The position numbers and the translations under genes were made by a program. A stretch of DNA of 64,000 nucleotides from Bacillota bacterium. GTDB lineage: Bacteria > Bacillota > Clostridia > Oscillospirales > Ruminococcaceae. This document shows, piece by piece, positions 33,295-42,343 of the stretch; the first letter of the stretch is position 1; each line of letters starts with the position of its first letter. Location of the stretch: positions 268,444-332,443 of the forward strand of contig JAEWPV010000007.1 of assembly GCA_023460535.1 (NCBI GenBank), in the 5' to 3' direction. The notes beneath the pieces are model-generated. The model saw only the letters and a list, made by a program, of their open reading frames with translations. It was not told the DNA's origin and made no database searches.

Positions 33295-34932
33295 TTTGCT
33301 CTGTGTCTTTTTATACTGCTTGTGTCCACCCGAAAGGTTGTACACCCGCAAAAACCCACTGTTAAGCAGAATATTTTGTGCGGCATTACCGGTAACCCCC
33401 TTGTTGCAGTACGTTACGGCAACGGCGTTTTTATCAAGCTTTTTCACCTGCGCCCGAAGCGCAGCATGGGGTAGACTCTGGGCCGACGCGATATGCGCAC
33501 TGTCATACTGTTTTTCCGCCCTTGCGTCAATGAGGGTGTACGGCTCGCCGGACTGTATCAGCGCGTCAAGCTCATCTGGGGTAATCAGCGGTCTGCCCTT
33601 TGCGATGGCGTTATCCAGAATCATACCGGTGTACATCACCGGGTCCTTGGTGGTGGAAAAGGGCGGCGCATACGCAAGGTCAAGATGGGACAGATCCTCC
33701 GCCTTTGCCTTAAAGGTGATGGCGGTAACAAAGACGTCAATTCGCTTATCTACGCCCTCACTGCCCACGATCTGAACACCCAGCAGCCTGCCGTCGCGCT
33801 TATCGGCTATGCCCTTTATCACCATCTCTTTGCCGCCCATATAATCGGGCTTGTTTGGCTTAATGTTATGGCACACCTGCACCTCGTAGCCATGTTCTTT
33901 CGCTTCCCTTTCAGAAAGCCCCGTCTGCGCCACCGTCATGTCAAAGATACGGAAGATGCCGGTGCCGAGAATGCCGCGAAAGCGAAGCGATCCGCCCGTT
34001 ATCGCATCCCCCGCAATCCGCCCCGTTTTGTTGGCGGTAGAGCCTAGCGGGCGGTACAAGGGCTTGCCGGTAACCAGCTGAACCTGCTCGATGCAATCGC
34101 CGCAGGCGAAGATATCCGGTATACTGGTCTGCATTTTTTCGTTAACCTGTATGGCACCCGACGCACCAAGCTGGATGCCCGCCGCCTGCGCAAGTGCAGT
34201 ATTGGGGCGCACGCCCGCCGAAACAAGCACCATATCCGCCTGAATCTGCGTACCGTCTGCAAGAGTAATGCCGTCCCCGGTAACCGCTGTAACCGTAGCA
34301 CCCAGATGCAGCGTTACACCGTTCTTTTCAAGCTCCTGCTGCACATACACCGCCATGTCGGCATCCAACCCCGGGGTGACCTGCGGCAGCCGTTCTATCA
34401 GCGTAACCGCAATACCCAGCTGGTTGAGGTTTTCGCAAACCTCCAGCCCGATAAAGCCCGTTCCGATAATCGCGGCGGTCTTCGGCGACTTCTCGGTAAG
34501 AAACGCCTTGATACGGTTCATGTCGCCGATGTTGCGCAGGGTAAACACATTATCTCTGTCCGCCCCGTCAATTGGGGGAACCACCGCACCGGCACCGGTC
34601 GCTAGCACCAGTGTGTCGTAGCTATCACAAAACACCTCGCCTGTCTCAAGGTTGCTTACCACGATGGATTTTGCAGCGGGGTCAACGGATAGCACCTCGT
34701 GCCGGGTTTTAATCTTTACGTTATACTTACTAAGAAAAAACGCCGGGTCGCGCGGTGTCAGCTCCTGCGCACTCTCTACCATTCCACCGATGTAATAGGG
34801 CATACCGCAGCCGGAATAGGAGATAAAGATGTCCTTCTCGTAGATGACTATCTCGGCCTGCTCGTTGTTTCTTCTCGCCTTCGCGGCGGCGGAGGTTCCC
34901 GCTGCGACCGCACCGATGATTACAATTCTCAT
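33277..34932 (-). CDS. CoA-disulfide reductase-like flavoprotein fused to a rhodanese domain
   Basis: 551-residue FAD/NAD(P)H enzyme. The FAD site is IVIIGAVAAGTSAAAKARR at the N-terminus. The single redox cysteine is in ISYSGCGMPYYIGG (near 43), the NAD site is AAIIGTGFIGLEVCENL, and the second FAD motif is DIFACGDC. The dimerisation domain follows. The C-terminal rhodanese (from about 460) reads YTLIDARAEKQYDSAHI...VTYCNKGVTGNAAQNILLNSGF, with the active Cys in YCNKG. This layout matches CoA-disulfide/polysulfide reductases (Npsr/CdrB types) handling sulfane sulfur. The last codons, YSQQT and the stop, lie in the inverted repeat of the neighbouring element. Confidence 0.9.
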   Translation of the reverse strand: MRIVIIGAVAAGTSAAAKARRNNEQAEIVIYEKDIFISYSGCGMPYYIGGMVESAQELTPRDPAFFLSKYNVKIKTRHEVLSVDPAAKSIVVSNLETGEVFCDSYDTLVLATGAGAVVPPIDGADRDNVFTLRNIGDMNRIKAFLTEKSPKTAAIIGTGFIGLEVCENLNQLGIAVTLIERLPQVTPGLDADMAVYVQQELEKNGVTLHLGATVTAVTGDGITLADGTQIQADMVLVSAGVRPNTALAQAAGIQLGASGAIQVNEKMQTSIPDIFACGDCIEQVQLVTGKPLYRPLGSTANKTGRIAGDAITGGSLRFRGILGTGIFRIFDMTVAQTGLSEREAKEHGYEVQVCHNIKPNKPDYMGGKEMVIKGIADKRDGRLLGVQIVGSEGVDKRIDVFVTAITFKAKAEDLSHLDLAYAPPFSTTKDPVMYTGMILDNAIAKGRPLITPDELDALIQSGEPYTLIDARAEKQYDSAHIASAQSLPHAALRAQVKKLDKNAVAVTYCNKGVTGNAAQNILLNSGFLRVYNLSGGHKQYKKTQSKYSQQT

Positions 34933-34955
34933 TTTTCACCTCTCCTTAACTCGAA

Positions 34956-35507
34956 TTACAGTATTATCAGATCACTGCCAAGCCCCGATGGGGTTAGTTC
35001 CAAAATGAGATACGAAGGGTGTGCGGGTGCTTTGGGTCGTGATATCGAACCGGGACTCATTACATATACCGAGCCATGGTTTTTGATGTACGGAATATGG
35101 GTATGCCCGCAAATCAGAACGCTGTTTTGAGCCGCGTTATCAAGAAAGTGCTGCGTTGCGGGCGAGTCCTCATACAGATACTCGGTGTTTTTGCTTTGGC
35201 TTCCGTGAATGATGGTAATACTCCAACCAAACACACGAAACCCAAACGAAAAGGGTAGCCGCGCAAGATAGGCTTTGCTGTCCGGGTCGCATATGCTCGA
35301 CTCGGCGGTCATCTCGTCATGGTTGCCTTTTACGGAGATAATTTTACCCTGCCTGCACAACAAGATGATTTCCTTTGCGTTTTGCTCGGTGTCCACAAGA
35401 TCACCTGTGGAAAAAACGGCATCAATGTTCCTCGTATTTAAATCGTCCAGCGCGTTTTTTAGGCAAGCTATCTCACCATGGATGTCGCCCACAACCGCAA
35501 TTCTCAT
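34956..35507 (-). CDS. Calcineurin-like metallophosphoesterase
   Basis: 183-residue enzyme with all metal motifs: VVGDIHGE (D-x-H), FSTGDLVD (G-D), VKGNHDE (G-N-H-D), IIHGSQ, and CGHTHIPYI (G-H-x-H). The size and style match the YfcE/serine-threonine-phosphatase-like group. The substrate is unknown. It lies between the arsR2 and rhodanese genes in one leftward run, 5 bp from arsR2. Confidence 0.88.
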   Translation of the reverse strand: MRIAVVGDIHGEIACLKNALDDLNTRNIDAVFSTGDLVDTEQNAKEIILLCRQGKIISVKGNHDEMTAESSICDPDSKAYLARLPFSFGFRVFGWSITIIHGSQSKNTEYLYEDSPATQHFLDNAAQNSVLICGHTHIPYIKNHGSVYVMSPGSISRPKAPAHPSYLILELTPSGLGSDLIIL

Positions 35508-35512
35508 TTGAT

Positions 35513-35845
35513 TTACTCCCCTTTATCGTTACATCTCGGGGTACTACTGCCGTTTTTGCAGATGCAATCCTGGTTATCCGTGGTTATGTTCTCCCAAAAG
35601 TCCTTGATTGCCTTCGCCTTCTCGGTATTCGTACTGTATTTCATCCACGAGCCTTCCTTTCGGCAGTTTACAAGCCCGCTGTCGCTTAGTATCTTCATGT
35701 GGTACGAAAGTGTCGGCTGGGTAATGGCAAACGACTCCAGAATATCGCATGCGCACATCTCCCCGCAGGAGAGCATCTCCACAATCTTAAGCCGGGTTTC
35801 ATCCGATAGCGCTTTAAACAACAGCGCATACTCGGCGTGCTTCAT
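35513..35845 (-). CDS. ArsR-family regulator (second copy)
   Basis: 110-residue winged helix: LLFKALSDETRLKIVEMLSCGEMCACDILESFAITQPTLSYHMKILSDSGLVNCRKEGSWMKYS. MCACD gives the alpha3 Cys pair of metalloid sensors. Extra cysteines close the protein (NQDCICKNGSSTPRC). It heads the leftward run arsR2-phosphoesterase-CoA reductase and probably controls it. Confidence 0.9.
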   Translation of the reverse strand: MKHAEYALLFKALSDETRLKIVEMLSCGEMCACDILESFAITQPTLSYHMKILSDSGLVNCRKEGSWMKYSTNTEKAKAIKDFWENITTDNQDCICKNGSSTPRCNDKGE

Positions 35846-35893
35846 TTTTCGGTCGTCCTTTCCGTTAGGATATAGAGAACTATCAATATCTTT

Positions 35894-35922
35894 ATTGTAG
35901 TTAAGAGATAGAGACCTGTCAA
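35894..35922 (-). promoter_or_regulatory. Promoter of arsR2
   Basis: On the minus strand: consensus TTGACA (35917-35922), exactly 17 nt, TACAAT (35894-35899). An imperfect direct repeat T(A/G)TCAAT(A/G)TCTTT at 35881-35893 and 35917-35929 overlaps both promoter boxes and is a likely ArsR binding region. Confidence 0.75.
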
Positions 35923-35952
35923 TGTCTTTTTCGAATAATACACGAATTTTAC

Positions 35953-35986
35953 AAAAACCTTCGAGCCTTTGCCCGAAGGTTTTTTG
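35953..35986 (-). terminator. Terminator after the thioredoxin-CcdA operon
   Basis: AAAAACCTTCG / CGAAGGTTTTTT stem, A and T runs on both sides. It lies 80 bp beyond the stop of the leftward gene ending at 36064. Confidence 0.85.
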
Positions 35987-36063
35987 ATTATAGCTATTAG
36001 TTATATTCCCTGATGCGACAAGCTGTCCGCCCGGAGATACTCCAGACGTTTGGTCTTCAGCAC

Positions 36064-36417
36064 CTACCGGCTAGCTTCCTTTTGCAGAATTTTCACAATC
36101 TCGTCGGCTTTTAAAACCCTGCCGTACGCCACGACCTTGTTGTTCACAATCAGCGCGGGGGTGGTCATCACGCCGTAGGCGGCAATCTGCGCAAAATCGG
36201 TCACATGCTCTATGGCAGGGTCCATACCAAGCTGTGTGAGCGCAAGCTTTGCGTTCTCCTCCAGCTCGTTGCACTTTTTACAACCAGACCCTAAAACCTT
36301 TACGGCTGCTGATAGTGCATTATCCTTTGGCGTCCCCGCTGCTGCCTGTTCTCCGTTTTTGCCCTGACAGCCGCAGGATGCCGGCTGTTCTTTTTTCTTG
36401 CCGAATAAGCCCATCAT
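36064..36417 (-). CDS. TM0996/MTH895-type small thioredoxin-like protein
   Basis: 117-residue redox protein. After a Gly/Ala-rich leader with CGC (ASCGCQGKNG), the thioredoxin-like domain holds AVKVLGSGCKKCNELEENAKLAL, where CKKC is the redox pair. GVMTTPALIVNNKVVAYGRV carries the cis-proline. This family is typical of arsenic and sulfur islands in Clostridia, where it probably recycles thiol-bound metalloids. Last gene of the leftward operon starting at 38132. Confidence 0.88.
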   Translation of the reverse strand: MMGLFGKKKEQPASCGCQGKNGEQAAAGTPKDNALSAAVKVLGSGCKKCNELEENAKLALTQLGMDPAIEHVTDFAQIAAYGVMTTPALIVNNKVVAYGRVLKADEIVKILQKEASR

Positions 36418-36428
36418 GCCATTCTCCT

Positions 36429-36863
36429 TTACAAAATCATCTCTTCAAGAATTTCTGTGGCGTCACAGACTAGTTTGGGGCAAACTGTTTGAAATAATCC
36501 CTGCTCTTTGAGTGTCTCGAGCTGTTCGGGCACGGATAGGTCGTAGCCCAGCAGCTCCTTGCACACAATCGAGCCGTTGCGCTCACAAAAGCGCCCGTTA
36601 AACTCCATGGCACGTGCACCGGCCTTTGCCTTTTCTTCCATGTCGCCCGTATGGTAATGCCCCTGCTTGAGCCCGAGCGCCATCAGCGCACCCGAGACCG
36701 CACCGCATAACTCACCGCACCTTGCACCACCGCCGAATGAGGACGCGATTTTTAGCGCAAGCTCCTCCGAAATCCCCAGCTCCTCGGCAAAAGGGGCGAG
36801 CACCGATTGTGCGCAGTTAAACCCGTGACCAAAATACTCCTGTGCTTTTTGCTTGTAATCCAT
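36429..36863 (-). CDS. C_GCAxxG_C_C family redox protein
   Basis: 144-residue protein with GFNCAQSVL near the start and GGGARCGELCGAVSGALMALGL, the defining C-G-A-x-x-G motif. C-terminal cysteines are at CERNG, VCKELLG and VCPKLVCDA. The family is of unknown redox or metal function, often beside ArsP and thioredoxin genes. ATG 36863 has GGAGG 9 nt upstream. A start three codons earlier overlaps the RBS. Confidence 0.88.
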   Translation of the reverse strand: MDYKQKAQEYFGHGFNCAQSVLAPFAEELGISEELALKIASSFGGGARCGELCGAVSGALMALGLKQGHYHTGDMEEKAKAGARAMEFNGRFCERNGSIVCKELLGYDLSVPEQLETLKEQGLFQTVCPKLVCDATEILEEMIL

Positions 36864-36881
36864 TGATGTCATCCTCCAAAT

Positions 36882-37571
36882 TTAAAATCCAATATAAAAC
36901 ATGTAAAGACCGATAGCAAGGACGATAGCCCCCATGCCGATTTTCAGCACCGTACTCAGCCTTGCGTATCTTTTGCTTTGTGTGAGTTTTTGAACCAGGC
37001 CGATTGACGTTCCCGCAACGATAGCTAGAACCCCATGCCCGATTGAGTAGAGAAGCAGTAAAAGGATTCCCCAAACGATGTTGCCTTTGCCCGCAACAAT
37101 AGCAAGAAGGGCGATTAAAACAGGCGTAGAACAAGGCGAGGAAAATACCCCCGCGAGTATTCCCGCAATAAACGCGCCGATATGTCCTTTTTTGGTATTT
37201 TTTGATACTAGGTAGCTGGACGGTATAATCTCAAATATTCCCCAAGTCTGTAATGCCATCAGCACCATCAGTATCCCCAGTACAATATACCACCAACCCG
37301 CTCCGGCACTCATCAGCTTGCCTGCCAGTGACGCAATGACTCCCAATGTCGTAAAGGTAACGGCAGACCCCGCCGCAAACGTCACGGATAATAAAAACGC
37401 CTTTTTCGTGTCTTTTTGACCGGTCCCCCCCACATAGCCGATTACCAGCGGAATGCCCGACAAGGCACACGGGGTAAAGGAAGTAAGAACGCCGGCAAAA
37501 AGCGCCAGGAGCGGAGCAAGCCAAACGCTTTCTCCAATGAGCGCAGACAGTTGTGCCAGTAACGCGTCCAA
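36882..37571 (-). CDS. ccdA: CcdA-type transmembrane electron carrier
   Basis: 229-residue membrane protein with six predicted spans and the two functional cysteines in SFTPCALSGIPLVIGY and FSSPCSTPVLIALLA. It carries electrons from cytoplasmic thioredoxin to outside thiol proteins. The next gene upstream encodes a membrane-anchored thioredoxin, an obvious partner: the two are adjacent with no gap. Confidence 0.92.
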   Translation of the reverse strand: MDALLAQLSALIGESVWLAPLLALFAGVLTSFTPCALSGIPLVIGYVGGTGQKDTKKAFLLSVTFAAGSAVTFTTLGVIASLAGKLMSAGAGWWYIVLGILMVLMALQTWGIFEIIPSSYLVSKNTKKGHIGAFIAGILAGVFSSPCSTPVLIALLAIVAGKGNIVWGILLLLLYSIGHGVLAIVAGTSIGLVQKLTQSKRYARLSTVLKIGMGAIVLAIGLYMFYIGF

Positions 37572-38132
37572 CTACTCCACCCCCATCTCAGCAAAGATCA
37601 GGCGCATCTGGTCTTCGGTAAGCCCCCCTTGATGTGTTGTAAACACGTGTTCGCCTGTTGTTTTTAGGGTATACATCATAAACTCCATGCTTTGCTGCAT
37701 GCTTTCGCTGGGAACATAAGGTGTGCCGTCCGCATTAAAGAAAACTTGGGTGGGAATAACCGAAACAGGATAGTCGTTTGCGGCGTCCGTGTACTTCCAC
37801 ACGTCAACAAACTGAACAATCGCTTTTCCCTGCCATTCTTCGTTAAGGGTGACGAGAACGGGTGCCATCTGTTGGCAGGGTATGCAGGAATCCGAACCGA
37901 AATCGATTACCATCGGCAGCTTGTAGGATTTAAGCGTTTCAAGATCCACCTGTGATACCGCAAGCGGAATGTGTTCAACCGTCAACCCGCCTTCGTTAGC
38001 GGCAGAACCTTTTTCGGTTTTGTCGCTAAATGACTTGATAACAAATATCCCCGCAATCAGTAATATGATTGCAGACACCGTTACAATGCGTATGGTGAGA
38101 AGTTTCTTTTTGTTGGCGGTCAGTTCATCCAT
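37572..38132 (-). CDS. Membrane-anchored extracytoplasmic thioredoxin
   Basis: 186-residue protein with an N-terminal anchor (LLTIRIVTVSAIILLIAGIFVIKSF) and an outside thioredoxin fold. The active site is GSDSCIPCQQMAPVL, and VIPTQVFF holds the cis-proline. It probably receives electrons from CcdA. It is the first gene of a leftward operon with ccdA, C_GCAxxG and the small thioredoxin. Confidence 0.9.
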   Translation of the reverse strand: MDELTANKKKLLTIRIVTVSAIILLIAGIFVIKSFSDKTEKGSAANEGGLTVEHIPLAVSQVDLETLKSYKLPMVIDFGSDSCIPCQQMAPVLVTLNEEWQGKAIVQFVDVWKYTDAANDYPVSVIPTQVFFNADGTPYVPSESMQQSMEFMMYTLKTTGEHVFTTHQGGLTEDQMRLIFAEMGVE

Positions 38133-38275
38133 TTTTTTCGACCATTCCTTTCTGGCGTCCGATACCGCAAAGAAGCAATGCGTAGTTAACCACTGTAACG
38201 CAACCTTACTGTAGGACGTGATGTGTCTCTACTTCTGCTTTCTGTAGTCTAGGAGTATAGCATTTAAGCTTTTCT

Positions 38276-38815
38276 CTACCTTATCGTTTTGGCGTTCTCA
38301 CACATCTGCTCCACCTCTTTTTTTGGGATAAGCTTTGACAGAACGAACGCGATGAGAATGATGCCCGGGATATCCACAAGCAGCCTAGTTATGGCAAACT
38401 TAGCGCCAAGGGAGGTAAGCTCAAACAAAAACATCGGTATCTTGGTTGTGGACCACGCGCCGATAAAGATTAGAATGTTACTGAATGTTACGCCCTTTTT
38501 CATAAATACCGCCGCAACCGGGAACGCCCCATACAACGGGCCCGCGGCAACCGAGCCAATGATTATGGCTAATACAATACCCTTTATACCGGAACCCTTA
38601 CCCATATATTTTATCATGGTCTCCCGCGGCACCCAAACATCCAAAAGCCCCAACAGCACAAAGATGGGCGGGATAACAAGCATCATCTCCTTTACGGAAA
38701 AGGCGGTAATACCAAGGGCTTTGAACCCCAGCTCCCTGTTTATTACCGTCAGCACGGCAAATGCCGCCGCCACAACCAAAAACACCCGATATCGTTTTAA
38801 CACCGCCTTCATCAT
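38276..38815 (-). CDS. Half-size permease, ArsP_1-like (second half)
   Basis: 179-residue membrane protein with about five spans: MMLVIPPIFVLLGLLDVWVPRETMIKYMGKGSGIKGIVLAIIIGSVAAGPLYGAFPVAAVFMKKG..NILIFIGAWSTTKIPMFLFELTSLG. The sequence resembles one half of the COG0701 permeases. It overlaps the neighbouring half-permease by one base, so the two probably form a heterodimer equal to one full permease. Confidence 0.75.
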   Translation of the reverse strand: MMKAVLKRYRVFLVVAAAFAVLTVINRELGFKALGITAFSVKEMMLVIPPIFVLLGLLDVWVPRETMIKYMGKGSGIKGIVLAIIIGSVAAGPLYGAFPVAAVFMKKGVTFSNILIFIGAWSTTKIPMFLFELTSLGAKFAITRLLVDIPGIILIAFVLSKLIPKKEVEQMCENAKTIR

Positions 38816-39294
38816 TAACCCACCACCAATCCGATTGCATACGCCACAAGGAACGAAAAGGCAAACGCAAGCCCATTCCTTAACAACGTCGCTCTTTTAC
38901 CAAAGTATTTAATCTCCACCGGCATGGTAACGATACCCACCATCATCAACGCCGAAACAAACGCGCCAATCTGCATATAGCCCGCCCCGCCCTGCAACAG
39001 CATGGCTGCGGTGGGGAACGCGACAAACCCGGGTATTAGGGTAACCGCCCCCGTGATTGCCGCAAGCAACACCCCAAGCCAGCCCGAATCCGCGCCGATG
39101 ATTTTTGAGATCAGCTCGGTGTTCAGCACCGCAAGCAACAACCCGACCAACAGCAGAACAACCAATAGCTCGGGCAGGATGTTCTCAAAGGATTTCCACG
39201 CCTTTTTAAGCGCCTTTTTCGTTTTTTCTTTGTCCTTTGCAAACGATAGCACCAGTAAAACAGCCGCGATGCCGTACAAAATATAGTTGCTCAT
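38815..39294 (-). CDS. Half-size permease, ArsP_1-like (first half)
   Basis: 159-residue membrane protein: ILPELLVVLLLVGLLLAVLNTELISKIIGADSGWLGVLLAAITGAVTLIPGFVAFPTAAMLLQGGAGYMQIGAFVSALMMVGIVTMPVEIKYFGKRATLLRNG. PGFVAFPTAAML aligns with PLYGAFPVAAVF of its partner, showing an internal duplication split into two genes. ATG 39294 is preferred because of the GGTGAGG upstream. The longer in-frame start overlaps the gene before. Confidence 0.75.
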   Translation of the reverse strand: MSNYILYGIAAVLLVLSFAKDKEKTKKALKKAWKSFENILPELLVVLLLVGLLLAVLNTELISKIIGADSGWLGVLLAAITGAVTLIPGFVAFPTAAMLLQGGAGYMQIGAFVSALMMVGIVTMPVEIKYFGKRATLLRNGLAFAFSFLVAYAIGLVVG

Positions 39295-39304
39295 TCTTAT
39301 GTCC

Positions 39305-40327
39305 TCACCCAATCAGCAGGTATCCGAATGCATTGAACAGATACCCGATAACAATAATCCCCAATACAACAATGCCGATAAAAACCGCCAATAGCCTTGG
39401 CTTTACCGCCTTGCGGAGCATAATCATGGAGGGCAGACTGAGCGCAGTTACCGCCATCATAAAGGAAAGGATGGTGCCTAAGCCCGCCCCCTTGGCAAAC
39501 AGACTTTCGGCGACGGGAATGGTTCCGAAGATATCCGCATACATCGGCACACCCACCAGTGCAGCCAGGATAACCGAGAACGGGTTGCCGCTGCCCAGCG
39601 CAGACACCACCCACGCCTCGGGTATCAGGTTGTGTATCAGCGCGCCGATGCCCACACCCACAAGGATATAGGGTGCGACCTTTTTCACCGTCGCCTTTAC
39701 CTGATCGCGGGCATAGACCAGCCGGTCTTTACGCGTTAACTCGGGCGCGTCAATCTCCACCGAGCCTGCCGCTTTTACAAACTCCTCTACATACCGCTCC
39801 ATGCCAAACTTTTCAATCAGCGACCCGCCGATGACCGCCAGAATCAGCCCGACCACCACATAGGCAACCGCTACCCTTGCGCCGAAGATGCTCATCAATA
39901 GGATCAACGAACCGAGATCGACCAGTGGGGACGAGATGAGAAACGAGAAGGTGACCCCAACGGGCAGCCCCGCGCCGGAAAAGCCGATAAACAGCGGAAT
40001 GGACGAGCAGGAGCAAAAGGGCGTCACCGTTCCCAGCAGCGCGGCTAGCGTATTTGCGGCAAGCCCGCGAAACCGCCCCAGTATCTTTTTCGTCCGCTCG
40101 GGAGGAAAATGGCTTTGTATGTATGAAATCATAAAAATCAGTACCGAGAGCAAAACAAAGATCTTTATTACATCGTAAATAAAAAACTGAATGCCGCCAC
40201 CCAGCCAACCATTCGTGTCAAGCCCGACCGCCGATACCCCGTAGCCGACCAGCTCGTTAAGCCACTGCATGCCCAGTATCTGATTCTGAAAGAAGTCCCA
40301 AACCGTTCGTATTACCTGCATATACAA
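39305..40327 (-). CDS. arsP: Full-length permease, ArsP/COG0701 family
   Basis: 340-residue membrane protein. ALLGTVTPFCSCSSIPLFIGFSGAGLPVGVTFSFLISSPLVDL contains the TPFCSCSS(I/V)P cysteine motif of ArsP-type permeases. GVPMYADIFGTIPVAESLFAKGAGLGTILSFMMAVTALSLPSMIML forms the second half. ArsP members export trivalent organoarsenicals. Others in the family have no known substrate, so the symbol is tentative. It starts inside the end of arsR3 and is followed by the two half-permeases. Confidence 0.82.
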   Translation of the reverse strand: MYMQVIRTVWDFFQNQILGMQWLNELVGYGVSAVGLDTNGWLGGGIQFFIYDVIKIFVLLSVLIFMISYIQSHFPPERTKKILGRFRGLAANTLAALLGTVTPFCSCSSIPLFIGFSGAGLPVGVTFSFLISSPLVDLGSLILLMSIFGARVAVAYVVVGLILAVIGGSLIEKFGMERYVEEFVKAAGSVEIDAPELTRKDRLVYARDQVKATVKKVAPYILVGVGIGALIHNLIPEAWVVSALGSGNPFSVILAALVGVPMYADIFGTIPVAESLFAKGAGLGTILSFMMAVTALSLPSMIMLRKAVKPRLLAVFIGIVVLGIIVIGYLFNAFGYLLIG

Positions 40328-40617
40328 TCACCCTTCGCGTTTATGGTTGTCAATTCATGCAGCAGCTCCTCCGCGTGCCGCGTGCCCTCCTCAGACAGGG
40401 AATAATGCGTCCATTTGCCGTCCCTTCGAGCGCAGACGACGCCGCTTTCCACGAGTATCTTCATGTGGTGCGACAATGTAGACTGCACAATATTCAGCCG
40501 TTCGAGTATCTTACAGGCGCACTTTTCACCGCTTTGCAGCATCTCGAGTATCATCAGTCGGTTTTCGTCGCAAAACGCCTTAAACACTCTTGCGTTAGTT
40601 GCATATTTGTTTTCCAT
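40312..40617 (-). CDS. ArsR-family regulator (third copy)
   Basis: 101-residue winged helix: VFKAFCDENRLMILEMLQSGEKCACKILERLNIVQSTLSHHMKILVESGVVCARRDGKWTHYS. KCACK is the alpha3 metalloid site, and GDCICR closes the protein. A longer reading frame to 40767 runs back across the promoter. ATG 40617 (MENKY) with AAGGAC upstream is chosen. It heads the permease operon. Confidence 0.9.
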   Translation of the reverse strand: MENKYATNARVFKAFCDENRLMILEMLQSGEKCACKILERLNIVQSTLSHHMKILVESGVVCARRDGKWTHYSLSEEGTRHAEELLHELTTINAKGDCICR

Positions 40618-40751
40618 CGTAAACCATGTCCTTTCTATGTCTTGTGCCAATAATGGCATAAAAAAGCTGTAACTATTGCAGGGCAAGCGTTGTGTGACGC
40701 AGTATCCATTGCGACCCAGTTCGCTCAGTTCTATTTTAATCGATATATTGC

Positions 40752-40780
40752 AGTATATGCTACACATCGAAATTTGTCAA
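40752..40780 (-). promoter_or_regulatory. Promoter of arsR3-permease operon
   Basis: On the minus strand: TTGACA (40775-40780), 17 nt, TATACT (40752-40757). The imperfect palindrome ATATA-CTGCAA-TATAT overlaps the -10, and TCGAT/ATCGA arms flank it, a likely ArsR operator. Confidence 0.75.
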
Positions 40781-40948
40781 TATGTTTATTACGGTATGTT
40801 TAAGTTGTTATTTAAATCTAGGAAAAGATAGGATGGGGCGTTGCTTTCGCAGTGTTAAACTAGTAAATACTACTTAACTTATGGTATAATATTCTAACAC
40901 CAAGATTCACAAAAATATAACATCTTGTTTGTCAGGAGAGGTTTTGCC

Positions 40949-42298
40949 TTGAAGCCAATAAGCATTCTATTATCTGTTTTTTGTATCATCATTATGTTAT
41001 TCGGTTGCCATGCGCCCATCCCGGTAGGGCAACCCGAGCCCGATAGCCAGTTGTCTTCTGCCCGGGAATCCTTACCTCCTTTGCCAAACGACACGCTGTA
41101 TCCTTTTAATTCTGCTTACACCTGGCTTAGCGGCAGCACCATTCTCGCTGTACCTGATAACGGTATCATTCGCTACATCGATTTAAACAACCAGTTGATT
41201 AAAACGGTTACAATACCTGTAGACCCTTTGATTGGGCAGTACCGCTATGCCATCACGGATAACCGCATATTTGTCGCAGGTTTTTACGAAGATAAAGCTT
41301 CCCTCGGCTTTCTGTCTGCCTGCAAAACAACAGATGGCGACTGGGTGCTGGCCAATGGCTCCATCTTGGATGGTAGAGGAAAACTGATTCGTGAGTTTTT
41401 GCATTATACTGAGACAGAAGCCCCCAACCGCATTATCAGCAGAACATTGTCAGACGGCAGAACGGTGAACGACTGGGAAGACACTAATCTTCTTGACCCT
41501 GTTTGGATTAACGAGGATTTGGTCGCGCTTAACGGACATAATCGGTTGTTTTTATACCGGGTTTCTACCAACAAACTCACCCTAGTGGACGATATGAGTG
41601 AATGGATGCAGTCTTACGATAAAATGCAGGTTTACTACGGTATTCAAGAAGTGGTTCCCGTCAGCGGCGGATGTGTCTATTTTGCGTGCAAAAACGACGA
41701 AAAATCCAATACGGTTCGTTCCGCCTGGTTTGCGGATGAAACGGGATACAAGGAATTGTTTGAGGAGCAAGAATTTTCTGCGATTTATTCTGAAAACGGG
41801 GTTTTTGCTATGCTCGATTGGATTAACCACCCCGAGACCGGCAACACCTTAAGTACCCATATATGGTATGCGACAAGCGAACACTTTCAGTTAACCGATG
41901 CAGGGTCATATGATGGAAGTGTTCGGTTTGAGACAATCGACGATAATCGCATCGTGTTTTCCTTAGAAAGCGGTGAACCAAATCACTATGTTATGCTCGA
42001 TACCAAAGACGCCTCTGTAACATGGCTTCCACCCCAAATACCATACCGTACTCATCCCCATATAGTACGTACGCGTAATGTCAACGGCTTTTTACAATAC
42101 ATCTACACCGCTCTTGTAGACGGCGAGTTTCGAAACTGTGTTTATGACACTTCTACAAATACCTCCCACACCCTGAGCGGAAGCCCTTTTTCCTCCGGCG
42201 AGCAGGTTTTTAATATGCAAAACACCCATTATATTGAGTTTGTCCCTGACACAAGGGATGCACACAGCCTTAGAATCAGACCAATCCAGCCGGTTTAG
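40949..42298 (+). CDS. Lipoprotein of unknown function
   Basis: 449-residue exported protein. The signal ISILLSVFCIIIMLFGC ends in a lipobox (LFGC), so the mature N-terminal cysteine is lipid-modified. The rest is beta-rich with repeated short strands (WLSGSTILAVPDNGIIRYIDLNN, NEDLVALNGHNRLFLYRV, DDNRIVFSLESGEPNHYVML), which suggests a beta-propeller. No enzyme motif is seen. TTG 40949 is chosen: AGGAGAGG lies 7 nt upstream and it starts the signal peptide correctly. An extended -10 TGGTATAAT lies at 40882-40890. Monocistronic. Confidence 0.72.
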   Translation: MKPISILLSVFCIIIMLFGCHAPIPVGQPEPDSQLSSARESLPPLPNDTLYPFNSAYTWLSGSTILAVPDNGIIRYIDLNNQLIKTVTIPVDPLIGQYRYAITDNRIFVAGFYEDKASLGFLSACKTTDGDWVLANGSILDGRGKLIREFLHYTETEAPNRIISRTLSDGRTVNDWEDTNLLDPVWINEDLVALNGHNRLFLYRVSTNKLTLVDDMSEWMQSYDKMQVYYGIQEVVPVSGGCVYFACKNDEKSNTVRSAWFADETGYKELFEEQEFSAIYSENGVFAMLDWINHPETGNTLSTHIWYATSEHFQLTDAGSYDGSVRFETIDDNRIVFSLESGEPNHYVMLDTKDASVTWLPPQIPYRTHPHIVRTRNVNGFLQYIYTALVDGEFRNCVYDTSTNTSHTLSGSPFSSGEQVFNMQNTHYIEFVPDTRDAHSLRIRPIQPV

Positions 42299-42343
42299 CG
42301 CAATTACATTTGATGGCACTGAATATATCCACACCAAACAACT

